NCBI RefSeq assembly: GCF_048128805.1
Contig: NC_136003.1
Span: 23,836,840-23,900,839 of the forward strand
Direction: 5' to 3'
From: Centroberyx gerrardi
Lineage: Eukaryota > Chordata > Actinopteri > Beryciformes > Berycidae
Length of the DNA: 64,000 bases
In this document: piece by piece, positions 49,347-64,000 of the stretch
Position numbering within the stretch: position 1 is the stretch's first letter
How the letters are laid out: every line of letters starts with the position of its first letter
The notes under the pieces: model-generated
Told to the model about the DNA's origin: nothing
Database searches by the model: none
Seen by the model: only the letters and a program-made list of their open reading frames with translations
Position numbers and translations under genes: made by a program

Positions 49347-51055
49347 CCCGGCTCCCTCCTGCAGACACACTGGGCTCACAGTCGAATATGCGGGGATATC
49401 ATTATGCATCCATTTCCCGTATATAGCCATGACCTTTTGTGTATTTGTGCAATTTTATTGCTGCTAAGCTAAAAGAGGCACACAATTATTATCTTATATT
49501 TTACTGATATCAATATTAATATCACTACAAGGCAATACATTTATCATTTTGCATAATTTAGAGTAATTTCAGATTCATAGTGTAGCGTTCTACTGTAAGT
49601 TATTTAAGGACAGGGGCTACCAGCCAGACAAAGCATAATGAGATTTTCAGTATGAACACAAGGGCTTGGTATTGCAGGAAAAGTTGGGATAAATATGTGA
49701 ATAAATTTCAAAATCAAATGAGTCGATAAAATCAGCAATGGTTCAACTCCATATGAAGGTAGAGAGTTTACCCATTATTTTTATATGTGGAATAATGTTT
49801 ACCTGCATTTTTAGGCTGACATGACTCTGTCAGAACATTTCTATCATACTACGTAGTATCAAGCTGATGTAAGTTACTGTATATGAAGATAGGGGGAAAG
49901 GCATAAATCACTGCTTGTTTGAAAATATAATACATTTTTGTATATTGGCGGCTGTTGTAGCTTATGATGATCTTTACTGCTGCGTTGCTGTTTGTACATT
50001 TGTGTACAGCACAAACCCTTCCAAAATCTGTTTCATCTAATATCAGCAGTACTTCTACTGCACGCTGGTTCTTGCAGGTAAGATGATAAGTGACAGTTTT
50101 CTGTGATGAAAGTACAGAAGACAGGAGTTTTAGCACTTCCTCACCTCATCCCTTCATCCCGTCTCTGGGGACGCAGCCTTTTCCACCGCAGCTCCCTTTC
50201 CCCAAGGAGAAAATATTCCTCCACGGTCTTCTCTGCTGCAGCCCCGGCATGCTGGGAGCGAGGCCAGGCCACGCAGCCCCATCGCCGGACTCCAGCTGAG
50301 GTTTTGACAGGCTCTTGTCTTCGATGCCTGGATGAAGGAAACCACCCTGGGACTTCCCCTGGGTCAGAAAAGAAGAAGGAGAACAAAGACAGAAAAAGGA
50401 GTATAACACAAAAAGTCCTCACTTATCCACACAGTGTATCTTCTGACGACACCCAGTTGAAAAAGTTGAAAATACTGTTTAATAGGTATTTTTTCAATAC
50501 GCAGCAAATTTTCTAGTGTTAATAAGCAGTGATTTTTCTGTGACATTTATGCATTTGGAGTTCACAAGTGTTGATTGTCCTCTCATAGAGCTGATATGGC
50601 TCTGAGGCTCTAACTGACGGGTGTGGGCTTAGACAAACACTTGCACAGGGTTGGTTTTTACACTGTCAGAGTTCAATTAACATAGACAATTTCGCAGTGC
50701 AGTGCATTTGAAACCATTTCAAGAACGGTGAGCACTGCGCACATAGGCTCATTGCAAGTATTCAGCTTGTTCCCAACAAACTGAATACTTAAGGATCCAG
50801 AAATCAAAGTTGCTCGCCCCTTGTACCAGGAATACAAGATTTATTTCAGATTCCTCTCAAAAATAGAGGCATCCTCCACAGTTGTTGTGCTTTTTTTATT
50901 TTTATTTTTATGAAGGCTGTTATGATACACTTGACAACTCTTTGGACCACACAACAGGTCAGTGGACCTATCAGCAGGAACTGAAGTGAGTTGGTTTAGT
51001 TTGCCACTTCCATTCTGTCTGTCTTTTTATTTCAATTCAATCGGCCTGACTCATC

Positions 51056-51126
<71 letters not shown>

Positions 51127-51529
51127 AATTTCATGACCTTGAAGCAATATTAAGGATCCAGTCGGGGACTGAAAACAGAAAAGGCAGGGAAGGCTAAGGC
51201 ATGGCTGAATCATTTATTATGTTCTTCCTTATTTTAAGGTATTATTACCTTGGCTATTCTTTCTACTCTTTACAAAATAACAAATGTTCCACTGCTAAAT
51301 CTTCAGGAAGGGAAAACATTTTAAGAGTGTTTTCTTATGTTATTGCTGTTATTTCCTTCTGCACACTGTGCCAGGAAACGTCTGTATAGTTGCACTCCAT
51401 AGTTGCCTGCCTGTATTTTCCCAGTGGAAGGCTGAGTATAACCTTTAACATGAAGGGGGAACGACAGCCAGTGAACTCTACAGGCTGAGCCCTGTTTCTG
51501 TGGGGCGAAAATACACAAGGAGCACAGTT

Positions 51530-51930
51530 TATATTTTACATTTTAGGCATTCGGCTGTCGCTGTTATCAAGAGCGACTTACAGTGAGAGCAACAGTAGAA
51601 TAAACTGAAATTCCTACATAACCAACACTGCAAGCAACAAATGGTAAGGAGTGCATGACGCATCAAAAAACCCAGACTATAAATATGACAAATATTTCTG
51701 TGCCGCAAATAAATTTGATTATTACCTTTATCATTATTATTTTACACGACAGGAGTAAAATCAGATGCAAGTAGAGGAGGAAGGGAGAGGGATGGGAAGT
51801 GTTTTAGTGAAGAGATGAGTTTTCAGTTCCCGCTGGGAGAGACTCTGCAGTCCTGACTGAGGTGGAAAGGTCATCCCATCATCTGGGATCCTGGAGGGAG
51901 AGGAGTCAGGACCGGGCGGAGCCGCGACCC
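51530..51930 (+). mobile_element. dispersed repeat of fish type
   Basis: It opens with TTTTAGGCATTCGGCTGTCG and AAGAGCGACTTACAGT, a block seen in very many teleost repeats. It continues with AGTTTTCAGTTCCCGCTGGG, AGACTCTGCAGTCCTGA, CATCATCTGGGATCCTGGAG and GTCAGGACCGGGCGGAGC. I recognise it as a repeat but am unsure of its class. No coding frame survives. Confidence 0.65.
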
Positions 51931-52399
51931 GCTCGCCGCAGGGAGGGGGACGATAACGCCCGCTAAGAAATTGTAGACACGATCGCGTAAATATAAATAC
52001 ACATCATCACCATAGATAACCTAGATATCCAACACAGCTTCATAAAAACTTGTGAAATGAGAACAAACTGCGAAATGCAGATTACGTGTTGTGGACACGA
52101 ATTATGAGAACATTACGTTTCGCTGTCACAAATCAAATTGTGTGACAATAACATGAATCGGACACGCCATTTTCCACCTGTATGTCATGTAAATAGTTTA
52201 GTTAACGGTTAAAGTCTGAAATTAAAAATGACTTTTTTTCCTTTTTAGCTCATAGACCTATTTGACAATTTAATTTATGCCAAACAAATGACCAAAAAAA
52301 AGATATTTTGTTGTATTTTTATATCACAATTACATTACTTTTACTTCCTGGAAAATGGAAAATCTGTAGCTGTGACTTCATTGTGTACCAGGAGGCGAC

Positions 52400-52570
52400 A
52401 TAAAAATTCCAACCAATAAAACCATCACAGATATTTGAATAATCCCGCCCCTCCGCCCCTCCCATCAAATACAACTGCCTTTCTCTCCCTAACTGATCTC
52501 CCATTGGTTCACACTTTGAATGATCCCTCCCTGCGTTAGGTCCCGCCCCAAAATCCTGTTTCAACAGAGG
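52400..52570. promoter_or_regulatory. promoter-like patch: CCAAT and GC boxes
   Basis: It contains ACCAATAAAA, CCCGCCCCTCCGCCCCTCCC, CCCATTGGTTC and TCCCGCCCC within 170 bp. This could be a promoter without a visible gene, or part of an unrecognised repeat. No TATA box or protein follows. Confidence 0.25.
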
Positions 52571-53378
52571 CAAGAAAATTTCAAATGTCAAACTACCGCC
52601 TGTTTCTAATTGTGTCTCTTTCACGTAATCCATTCATGGTGGGAAAACGTATTTTTCTCACTTTTTGTGCACAGAGAAAATACTTCCATCATCCGTCCAT
52701 CATTCCACAAAATTTCGGCAGACCGGGCTCAGATATATCATCCTAACATTGCCAGGCTTCTTGTCCCTGCAGTGAGTCAGTGTGTTACTCCAGGAGCATG
52801 TCTTCATTGTCTCACTTGCAGTCCCCTGCTGCCCATCCTGCAGGCTGGATGACAGAGAGTTTCGCAGCAGATCCCCGGAGCTGTGCTGCTCAGTCACAGA
52901 AAAGAAGACAATATGTAAACAAGGATCAAGCCTAAAGATCAAGCTGTGCTCATGGGTGACAAAATTTGACTGTCACTGAAATAGACCACCGAAGCGTGAC
53001 GCAAACTTTCTGTCCAAATAAGGGCTTCCAGTTCCAGACTAATGGGAAAATGAACAGGCTAGGGGGGTAAAATGATGTTAATGCCTCTATGTTCCACACT
53101 TGTGCTTAAGATCTTTTAATTTAATATGAATTTCTTTATTTGTTAAGGCGGGTGTGGATCAGTTTTGAAGCCGCAATGAAGAAATGCAAAAAAACCCCAC
53201 AAACGCTAGCATTAACTAGCTTAGTATTTCCGCATGTGACACTGATGTCACCTGCTCTGTGCGCTAGAGAGATGCTCCTGTGACACTACATCCGTGCCTA
53301 GTTTGTTAGCAAATACTTTTACAAAAATAGATTAAGTCGATAACACATATAACTAGATGGCACTCAGTAGAGCGCATA

Positions 53379-53400
53379 CCTCCGCCAACACGATGCATTT
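53379..53400 (+). mobile_element. terminal fragment of the inverted-repeat element family
   Basis: GAGCGCATACCTCCGCCA matches the reverse complement of the right end of the 20.3-kb element (TGGCGGAGGTCTGCGCTC) at all but one base. Looser similarity may continue to about 53.8 kb (CACGGAGGTTATGTCT near 53657). Confidence 0.5.
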
Positions 53401-53829
53401 GTCAAAATATGCCAGTTCCACATACCAAAAGCTAATTAATTTCTTCCATGCCACATTACCAACTTGTTTCACAACAGGAGATGCTCACATTTTCATGACC
53501 TGTAATGGGACCTGAGATCTGCCTGTTCAAATTCTAGCCACTTTTAAGCATTTTAGCTGATTATTGCAACACCACATGGCCAGTCAGCTCTATATCTGTT
53601 CAGTGGCCATTAGGGCCGCCCTTCTACCACTGGACCACATTTTGGAAAAATTAGCACGGAGGTTATGTCTAAAGGAAGTGAGCTCGTCAGTGCCCCCATG
53701 CTGTTTGATTGGGCAAGTAATGGAGGGTTGGCCTCTTCTTATGTCTGTTGATATAGGCCAAAAAGATTGATGGTGTTACATTAATCTGTTCGGAAGTTAT
53801 ATGCCTTTTTATGAGAGGCCATGATATCA

Positions 53830-56800
53830 TCCATTGAGCCGTGTGATAATTCTAATGTCATGGTTTCACATATTTAAAGGACGAAACGATTGGTAAATGG
53901 GAAGGCAGAAATCCTATTCATTTTTGACATCGGCAGCAACACTTCAGTGGTCTGTGTCTGTGCGGCGTCCGATTCGTCCTGCTGTTGGATGATGAGTGTG
54001 TCTCTGTGTAATCCGCCTGTAAATATTTCATAATCTTGCACTGTGATCATGCAACTGTAATCACCTCATTGCACTGAAAAGTGTACGCAATAAACGGATG
54101 ACTAACTGCTGCATAAAGTGCACCGTGTTTACAGCATGACCTAATCATTTTGGTAATAAGATCTACTGTAAACCCATGAGCCCCCTACATGAATGAATGC
54201 AAGGCTGACTCGCCCTAAGTGGATGATCTCTGGCTGGCAAAGTCAGCGTCATTATGTCCTGTAAAAATGCAACGCTGTCACATGCTTTAGTAAACAAGGC
54301 AGATGTCAGGCTTGATAGAACCATGACTGCTGTGGTGAGGAGGAACACATGGCCTGAGGGTATTCTCTCTCTCTGTGTGTGTGTGTGTGTGTGTGTGTTG
54401 CTTGTTTCCTCTGGAGTCATGTCCTTCACTGTTTCTGCATTCACCTGGATATATACTGTGCATGAGAGTGCGTGTCAGCAAAAAATCAGCGAGGCAGAGG
54501 AGGCTTAAAGCAAATACATATTAATTTTCCTAGCACATATATAAAAACAACCCCTCCCCAGACTCGAAGCATACCCCCTCTCTCTCTCTTCTCTCTTTCT
54601 GTCATGCACAAACACACATACACACACACACACACACTCTTAACTCCACATACACTTTGCAGAAGCCATGGGCAATTCTCTTCTGAATGCAGCCCTTTCC
54701 CTTACCAATTTCCCCACAAATGCACCATCTACCCTTCACTCACCATTTTCAATTTTGACTTCCTCTGCTCTGCCTTCTCTGTTTAAACTCCCCCCCGCGC
54801 CCCCTCCGCCTCCCCTCCCTCCCCACCTCCAAACCACCTCAGTGGGCGCCAAGCAGTCACAGCAGTGGCTTGATCCTGGCACTTATGAAAGGAGCTCTTT
54901 GATAAGCCTCGGCCAGGAGCAACACAAGGGAAGCAATCAGAGACACAAACTCAACTGGAGATGAGGCATCTACTGTGTTTGCTTGTGTGTCTGCGCTGTT
55001 GTTTTGTTTCTTTGACCTGTTCAACTTTTCTCTTGAAGAAATCAAATCCTTAAAAGTCTTTTTTACCCTTCCATGTTCAGTGATTTCCCCTTGCGGACCT
55101 CTGAAACTGTTGGAAACACATTTTGTTCTCCCTCCCCATCTCTTTGTAACCAGGGAGAACAACAAAGTGATTGAGTGCTTTTGAGCTGTGTTTGGATGTG
55201 GCTGATGCCCGGCCTCGGCGCTACTGAGGTTGTGGTTTCCTGTATACTTCGCCCTCCCGGCAGCCCACTTATTGTATTTCAAAGCTTTACTCTCCCATCA
55301 CTGTCTCATCACTGCAATTCACCTGGCAAAACTCCCATCTACGCGCTCTTTTAATAACAATCCACGCAGGAGTGAAAATCAGCCCTCAAAAAAGGAAGTT
55401 CACAGCACATTTCAATTCAATTTTTTCAGCTTTTGTTTCCATTTTTCATGACACCAGGAAAAGAATGACCCAACAATTTCTGGTCATAGATTAAATTATT
55501 TATGGCTGGTGTGGGTTACTGTCCTTAGGTAGAGAGCGCTGCTTTTATATCAGTGAGCACATGAAAACAGTTTTTACGGGTGCATGGGTATCAGAAAAAA
55601 GCAGAAAAACAAAAATACGTCGTATCACAACCATCACGGGAGCCGAAAAATAAACAAAATGGATTTTTGATGTGAGAAAGAGATTTTTGAGATTTTTGAT
55701 GTGAAAAAGGTGACTTTAATTCATGTGCCAAAAAAATACACAGTGGCAAATGTGGATGCACAGGGAGAAACAGCAACAAACAGCAAGACCAAAGCAACAG
55801 ATAGATAAGGCTGACCATGTAAACAGTGGATATTTGTGTATAACAATGGATTTCTGAGATTTCTGGCCCACAGAAAAAGCAAGAAAGTGTAACACAAACC
55901 TGAGATACTTGGCGAATTCTCATACAACGCAACAAGAAGAGGAAACAAAAATGGCAAATTGGAAAGGACATCATTAGGCAAGTGGGAGGCGGGGGACGAT
56001 GATACATGCTGACACATTTGGAAGGAAGAAAGAGACGGATAATTAATTACAAAAAGCGACTGAGGTTGTTCTCTTCATTCACACCATAACATGCGAGAGC
56101 TTTCATTTGAAAAATCCATTTGCTCTCAAGTCGGAGGAGCCTTGTTCCTTGGTCAGCGTGTCGGCGACGCGGTAGAACCGAGTCTATACTGCAAAAGGAC
56201 AAACTCTCAGCAGGGCCTTTTGCCTCATTGAAATGTTTTGTCACTGAGGACCTCTCATCACCTCTCTTAAGGCACTCCTGTGTTCACTGATGCAGTAGTG
56301 GAGCTGGCAATTTTTCTTGCCCATATACTGGAGGCCACAGGGTCACGAAAGACGGCAAATGGCATTTGTAAAGCAACAAGCCATCATTTGATCCGCTATT
56401 CCTTTTGAGAAACATGTTTCATAAATGTATGAACTCACGGCCCTGGAAGACACTTTGATAAGAGCGACCTCCCAGTGGAACGAAAGAGTTGTGAAAGCCT
56501 CAGCTGAAAGAGCAGATCCAAAGAAGTGAATGTTGACTGTCTATTTTATTTCAAAGATTATGGGCGTGATGTCATGGTGACTTGTTTAGGGTTTTAGCGC
56601 TGTTATTGCAAGTGCTCTTTGTTGAGCTCAGCAAATTATCCTTATTGAATTACAGGGAGCACAAGGTTAAGCCTATTTAAGTGTTTGTTTCAAAGCCCGA
56701 GAGAGATCTGACAAACTCTCCGTGAGAAGCATGAAATTTACTGCTGCTTGTAAGATTTAAAATATTGAAATATCTTGGAAATCTTGGAAATGAAGGAGGA

Positions 56801-57650
56801 TCAATTACTAAAACCCTTCAGTTAAAAGCCTTCAAAATATAACAAATCCTTATATTGCTTTTAGAATCTGGTGTTCGATTCAGACGCCACAGAAACGGCA
56901 GCTCAGACCATGAAAATCTGCTTCTACCACATGTAGCCAATCAGGATCTCCAAATGTGTTGTCACTTCGTTAAAAGACATTTCACCAAGACCAATCAATG
57001 GCAGTAAAACTGTGGCATTGACACTCATGGATTCCCTCCCTGTACTCTCCAACAAATCAAGCAAAACAAACCGGCTCCACTGATATAAACCTCAGCTGCC
57101 ACTGCAGTTAACTCCCTCTCCATGTTGTACCTCTCGCTCCCCCTCCGCCTCTCTATTGCTTGTCTCCCCCTCTTTCTCATCTCTCTTTCATCACTATCGC
57201 TCTCTGTTTGTCCTCTCTGGTGTGCATTGATCTCTGTGGTTCAGAGATTTAGAGATTTGGGGCGCAGCGATCTGACTGGCAGGTACAGCAGGCAGGTGTG
57301 AAGAACAAACAATGGCCCCCTAAACAAACCCCAAAACCAATTTAGGGCTTGTGTGCTTCCTCATATAGGCAAACTCCATGTCTGTTATGAGGAGTAAAAC
57401 AAAATAGGCAAATACGCACCGCAGGCACACCTGGTGTGTGAGTTATTTGGGTTGCATGTCTCACAGACTCTGCTCAGAGATAAATTAGAAAGCCAACTGG
57501 TGATGCCATAAGTTAGCGACTGAAGTTTAATGATGATGAAGAGACAGAAATGCAGTAAAATAATTGGTGACACGTCAAATGTACCGGTGACAAATAGTCA
57601 GGCATCCTGCGCATTGATCCATCTCAATCCTCCACAAAGGCTCAGTCGAG
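53830..57650. other. gene-free spacer, 53.8-57.6 kb
   Basis: No exon is supported. A TG run lies at about 54372-54399 and a CA run at about 54612-54636. The open frames here are short or low in complexity. Confidence 0.55.
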
Positions 57651-57661
57651 CTCTCGCACAA

Positions 57662-57845
57662 ACATCGTCTAAGCCGGGGATGGGCAACCATGTGCCGCGA
57701 AGGGCCGAGTCTGCAGGTTTTCATTCCAACCGACCGCTACAGCGGCTGATTTCACCGACTAACACACCTTCCATCAGAGAGGAGGGACTATCGACTGAAA
57801 TCAGCTGGTATAGTGTTTGGTTGGAAGGAAAACCCGCCCACTGCA
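57662..57845. mobile_element. palindromic MITE-like element
   Basis: CTGCAGGTTTTCATTCCAACC near the left end is nearly the reverse complement of GGTTGGAAGGAAAACCCGCC near the right end, with GGGGATGGGCAACCATG outside it on the left. This is the form of a very common fish hairpin element. The right terminus is eroded. Confidence 0.7.
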
Positions 57846-58154
57846 AAAGCTGAACAATAGTCCACAGAAATAGCGTCAATACAACATTATCCATGATGTT
57901 GTATCCTTGATAGAGCCACTTCACTGTCCCCTCACCCTATTATAGTGTGTTAAAGAGAGAGAGCATGTGCAGCTTTATATAGTGTTGTGATAAGTATAAT
58001 GATTATCTAAAACTCTATGTCTTCATTATTCTGATTCTTCTTTTCCCATGACTGGCATTGGAACTATATGTTTTAGTACATGGTGCTAACAGTATTGTGT
58101 TTTTTCTAAATAGTATTTTTGTAGTCTATTTATCCCCTTTGTAAACTGACAGCT

Positions 58155-58365
58155 TTGATATATTTTTCTAGAAAACTTGTATACCTTTCGATGTGACTTG
58201 GAGATTTTGACATACAGTATATGTACAGTATGTTGGTTGACAATGCAATTTATCCATGTAACTATTAATATAGATTAACTGTATATGTTTCTAGATAACG
58301 TGTATAATTGTTGATATGACTTGGAGATTTTCTTATGTATGTTGTTTGACAATGCAATTTATACA
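58155..58365 (+). repeat. diverged tandem duplication, about 110-123 bp unit
   Basis: GACTTGGAGATTTT occurs at 58195 and 58318 and TGACAATGCAATTTAT at 58238 and 58347, with similar TTTCTAGA-AAC-TGTATA leads. A roughly 14-bp indel explains the change in spacing. Confidence 0.8.
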
Positions 58366-58399
58366 TTTATTTGGTCACATGATCTATGTGCGGCCTCTA

Positions 58400-59437
58400 T
58401 ATCACACCTGAGATGTATGATGTAATTAATGAGAAAACTGATGAAGCATGGATGCGAAACACGTCGTTCACACCTGCTATGAAAAAAATAATAGCAATAA
58501 TAACTGTTGTTGGTCCAGTGTTTTGGTGTGTGGCTGGCTTGTTTATAGATGCATTATCCTCGATGCATTTGGCCATTTGCATAGTGAATTGTTGCATTAG
58601 TCCGAGAAAATGACCGGCTACATCAAAGATAACCCTCTGTGCAAGCACAACACATATTTCACATGATGACTGTGTTTGTTTACCGTTTACAAACTTTGTC
58701 ATTTTCTTTCTTAGTTTACCATTCATCACTCTAAGGGATGAAAATGTCAAACAAATGACATCACTGCCGCACATAGATTTTTTTTCTCGCAAGCAGGACC
58801 CTTAATTTGATAAAAAACCATGGAATCAATACCTAAAAAAAGACACCAATAAGAAATGGTGTCAGCGCATTCAGGCGGAGAAACAAGGTTATTGACACAG
58901 AGAGAGGGCAAAGAGTGGAATAAAATAACAGCAGAAGAGAGTCGATGTCAGTGGCCCCTAAAGCAAGGAGACACTTGCCCCCCCTCTATGCCTACAAGTG
59001 GTCTTTATACCCTTTGGCCTTTGCCCTGTGTGTCACCTGCCACTTTGCCCATCTACTGGGAAGCAGAATCAAGTTTTGAAACAGTTCCTCTAAATGTACA
59101 GTTTGATGTTTCATTTGTGTCTTACACTTGAAGCGGTTGGCTCCTGTGTTCGTTCTTGGCATTAACTTTTGTAATTAGCACCTTTTTTATCTGAGAGGCT
59201 GTTAGTACCTCCTCGCATAGCAGATTTGTCTGGGGTGTCTGTGGAGTTTGTTTGTGTGCGTGTGTGCGTGCGTGTGTGTGTGTGTGTGTGTGCACATGTA
59301 TGTGCGCTTACATCTCTAGAACCCACATCCAGGAAAAAAAAAAAAAAAAATCAAATAAATAAATAAATAAATAAACAAATAGAAAAAAACAGTTTCTTTT
59401 TTCCACAGCTCCATCTTTATTTTTAGAGGCTGGATGC

Positions 59438-59440
<3 letters not shown>
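58400..59440. other. spacer upstream of the c1ql1 promoter
   Basis: It starts with a segment (GATGAAGCATGGATGCGAAAC, 58439-58459) that looks like a dispersed fish repeat. A GT microsatellite lies at 59251-59292 and A-rich/AAAT repeats at 59334-59375. No exon is seen. Confidence 0.5.
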
Positions 59441-59443
<3 letters not shown>

Positions 59444-59482
<39 letters not shown>

Positions 59483-59830
59483 CAAGGGAGTGAGAAATGG
59501 CGTCAAAAGTAGAGAAAGGGAGGGAGAGCAAGGAAAGAAGAAAAGAGGAGAGAAGGATGAAAGAGAGGGAGCAAGATATGGGGGGGAGGAGGGGCGAGGT
59601 GGGGTGGGGGTGGGGGGGTGTTGAGGCTGTGTTGGCTCCTCACTGGTTCAGGAGAGTGGTAGAAAGTAATGCGATGTGATGAGAGCCCTTCCTCTGAGTG
59701 AGCCGGAGAGAGAGAAGGGGACGTAACCACGCCAACCTCTCTCACTCGAGGAGGGGGGGATGAGAGGAGGGAGGGGAGGAGAGGGAGGAGAGGGAGGGGA
59801 GGGGAGGGAGAGAGGGGAGGGAGGGGGGGC
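59444..59830 (+). repeat. polypurine tracts upstream of c1ql1
   Basis: A (GA)n run at 59444-59479 is followed by AG-rich sequence to about 59620, with several runs of four or more G. After a mixed gap, a second G/A tract at 59751-59828 ends 19 bp before the TATA box. Both strands are prone to triplex or G-quadruplex structures. Confidence 0.9.
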
Positions 59831-59846
59831 TCCGCTGCAACCGCCG

Positions 59847-59853
59847 TATAAAA
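59847..59853 (+). promoter_or_regulatory. c1ql1 TATA box
   Basis: TATAAAA in CCGCCGTATAAAAAGCC predicts a transcript start near 59877. The polypurine tract lies just upstream, and the predicted 5' untranslated region starts with a CA microsatellite (about 59884-59918). The TATA-to-ATG distance is about 580 bp. Confidence 0.7.
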
Positions 59854-60123
59854 AGCCAAGCCTGAGAATCCGGCACCACAAACACACCACACACACACAC
59901 GCACACACACACACACATACAGACCCAGTGGCTGCTCTGTATCTCTCTCTCACACTCACTCACTCACTCTCATTCCACTCTCACCACTCTCTCTGTTTCT
60001 CTCTCTCTCTCTCTATCGCTCCCACTGTCTCTCGCTCCATTCCTCTGGGCTGTGCATCCTCTCCCTCCTGCTTCCCTGCTTCTTCTTCTACAAGTGAGAG
60101 TGAGTTTTGTGAGTACGCGCCGA

Positions 60124-60198
60124 ATGTCTCCTTGTGTATGTTTGCGTTCCTCATGTCTGCCTGTGCGTGTGAGTGAGTGTTTGCCTACTTCAGTGTGA
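60124..60198 (+). promoter_or_regulatory. upstream open reading frames in the c1ql1 leader
   Basis: An ATG at 60124 opens a 24-codon frame ending TGA at 60196-60198. Another at 60138 opens 12 codons ending at 60176, and an ATG at 60229 opens a frame that overlaps the main start out of phase. If this leader is not spliced, these would limit translation. A donor-like CAA|GTGAGA near 60091 could remove them. Confidence 0.45.
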
Positions 60199-60214
60199 CT
60201 GAGTGGAGCAGTGA

Positions 60215-64000
<3,786 letters not shown>

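Larger units (their letters stand above)
43900..51525. other. gene-free spacer, 43.9-51.5 kb
   Basis: No exon is supported. It holds many microsatellites: TG about 45839-45873, TA about 45900-45927, CA about 46260-46291 and 46657-46690, TA about 47690-47736, TC about 47970-48050 and CA about 51057-51124. The 43.9-44.9 kb block has mixed composition and might be conserved non-coding DNA. GC-rich patches lie at 48.65-48.9 and 50.1-50.35 kb. Confidence 0.5.

Noticed and set aside
50103-50516. 137-residue frame in a GC-rich patch
   Set aside because: No recognisable domain, biased Lys/Arg/Ser content, and no splice or promoter context.
55591-56017. Hydrophobic minus-strand frames suggesting a membrane protein
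   Set aside because: Composition follows an A-rich + strand; there is no known family, and neighbouring frames look the same.

Overview
The window is nuclear DNA of a ray-finned (teleost) fish. Its genes have several exons with GT/AG introns, the spacers are long and AT-rich with many microsatellites, and the dispersed repeats are of fish type (a decayed L2-like LINE, a SINE, a palindromic MITE-like element). There are no bacterial operons and I found no tRNA, rRNA or CRISPR array. The species cannot be named from sequence alone.

Five protein genes can be supported. From left to right: (1) a receptor activity-modifying protein gene, most likely ramp2, on + (coding exons 642-1825). (2) A type I keratin gene on + (5765-9711) with eight coding exons. 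Its rod-domain exons have the usual type I sizes, and its tail carries four near-identical 16-residue repeats. (3) and (4) Two tandem minus-strand genes of the actinoporin-like family (13235-12555 and 17191-14895), with the same two-coding-exon layout and an identical 104-bp first coding exon. (5) At the right end, the first coding exon of c1ql1 on + (60431-61039) with a TATA promoter at about 59847. Its second exon lies beyond the window.

Between 18.5 and 20.8 kb lies a dead L2-like LINE with a younger inverted-repeat element inserted in its 3' end. From about 20.8 to 59.5 kb I found no gene. That spacer holds simple repeats (a 7-bp GGACTCT array, a 32-G run, (CAG)15, a 485-bp polypyrimidine tract with an internal 215-bp duplication, GATA and CA arrays), several dispersed repeats, and a few promoter-like or CTCF-like patches of low certainty.

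RAMP2, the type I keratin cluster and C1QL1 all lie on human 17q21, so the window looks like a fish counterpart of that region with the actinoporin-like pair in addition. The genes do not form one pathway: RAMP modifies class B receptors, the keratin builds epithelial filaments, and C1ql1 is a secreted synaptic ligand. The actinoporin-like pair is the most interesting content. The left copy keeps the tyrosine pattern of the family's lipid headgroup pocket, while the right copy has lost aromatic residues at the membrane-facing positions.
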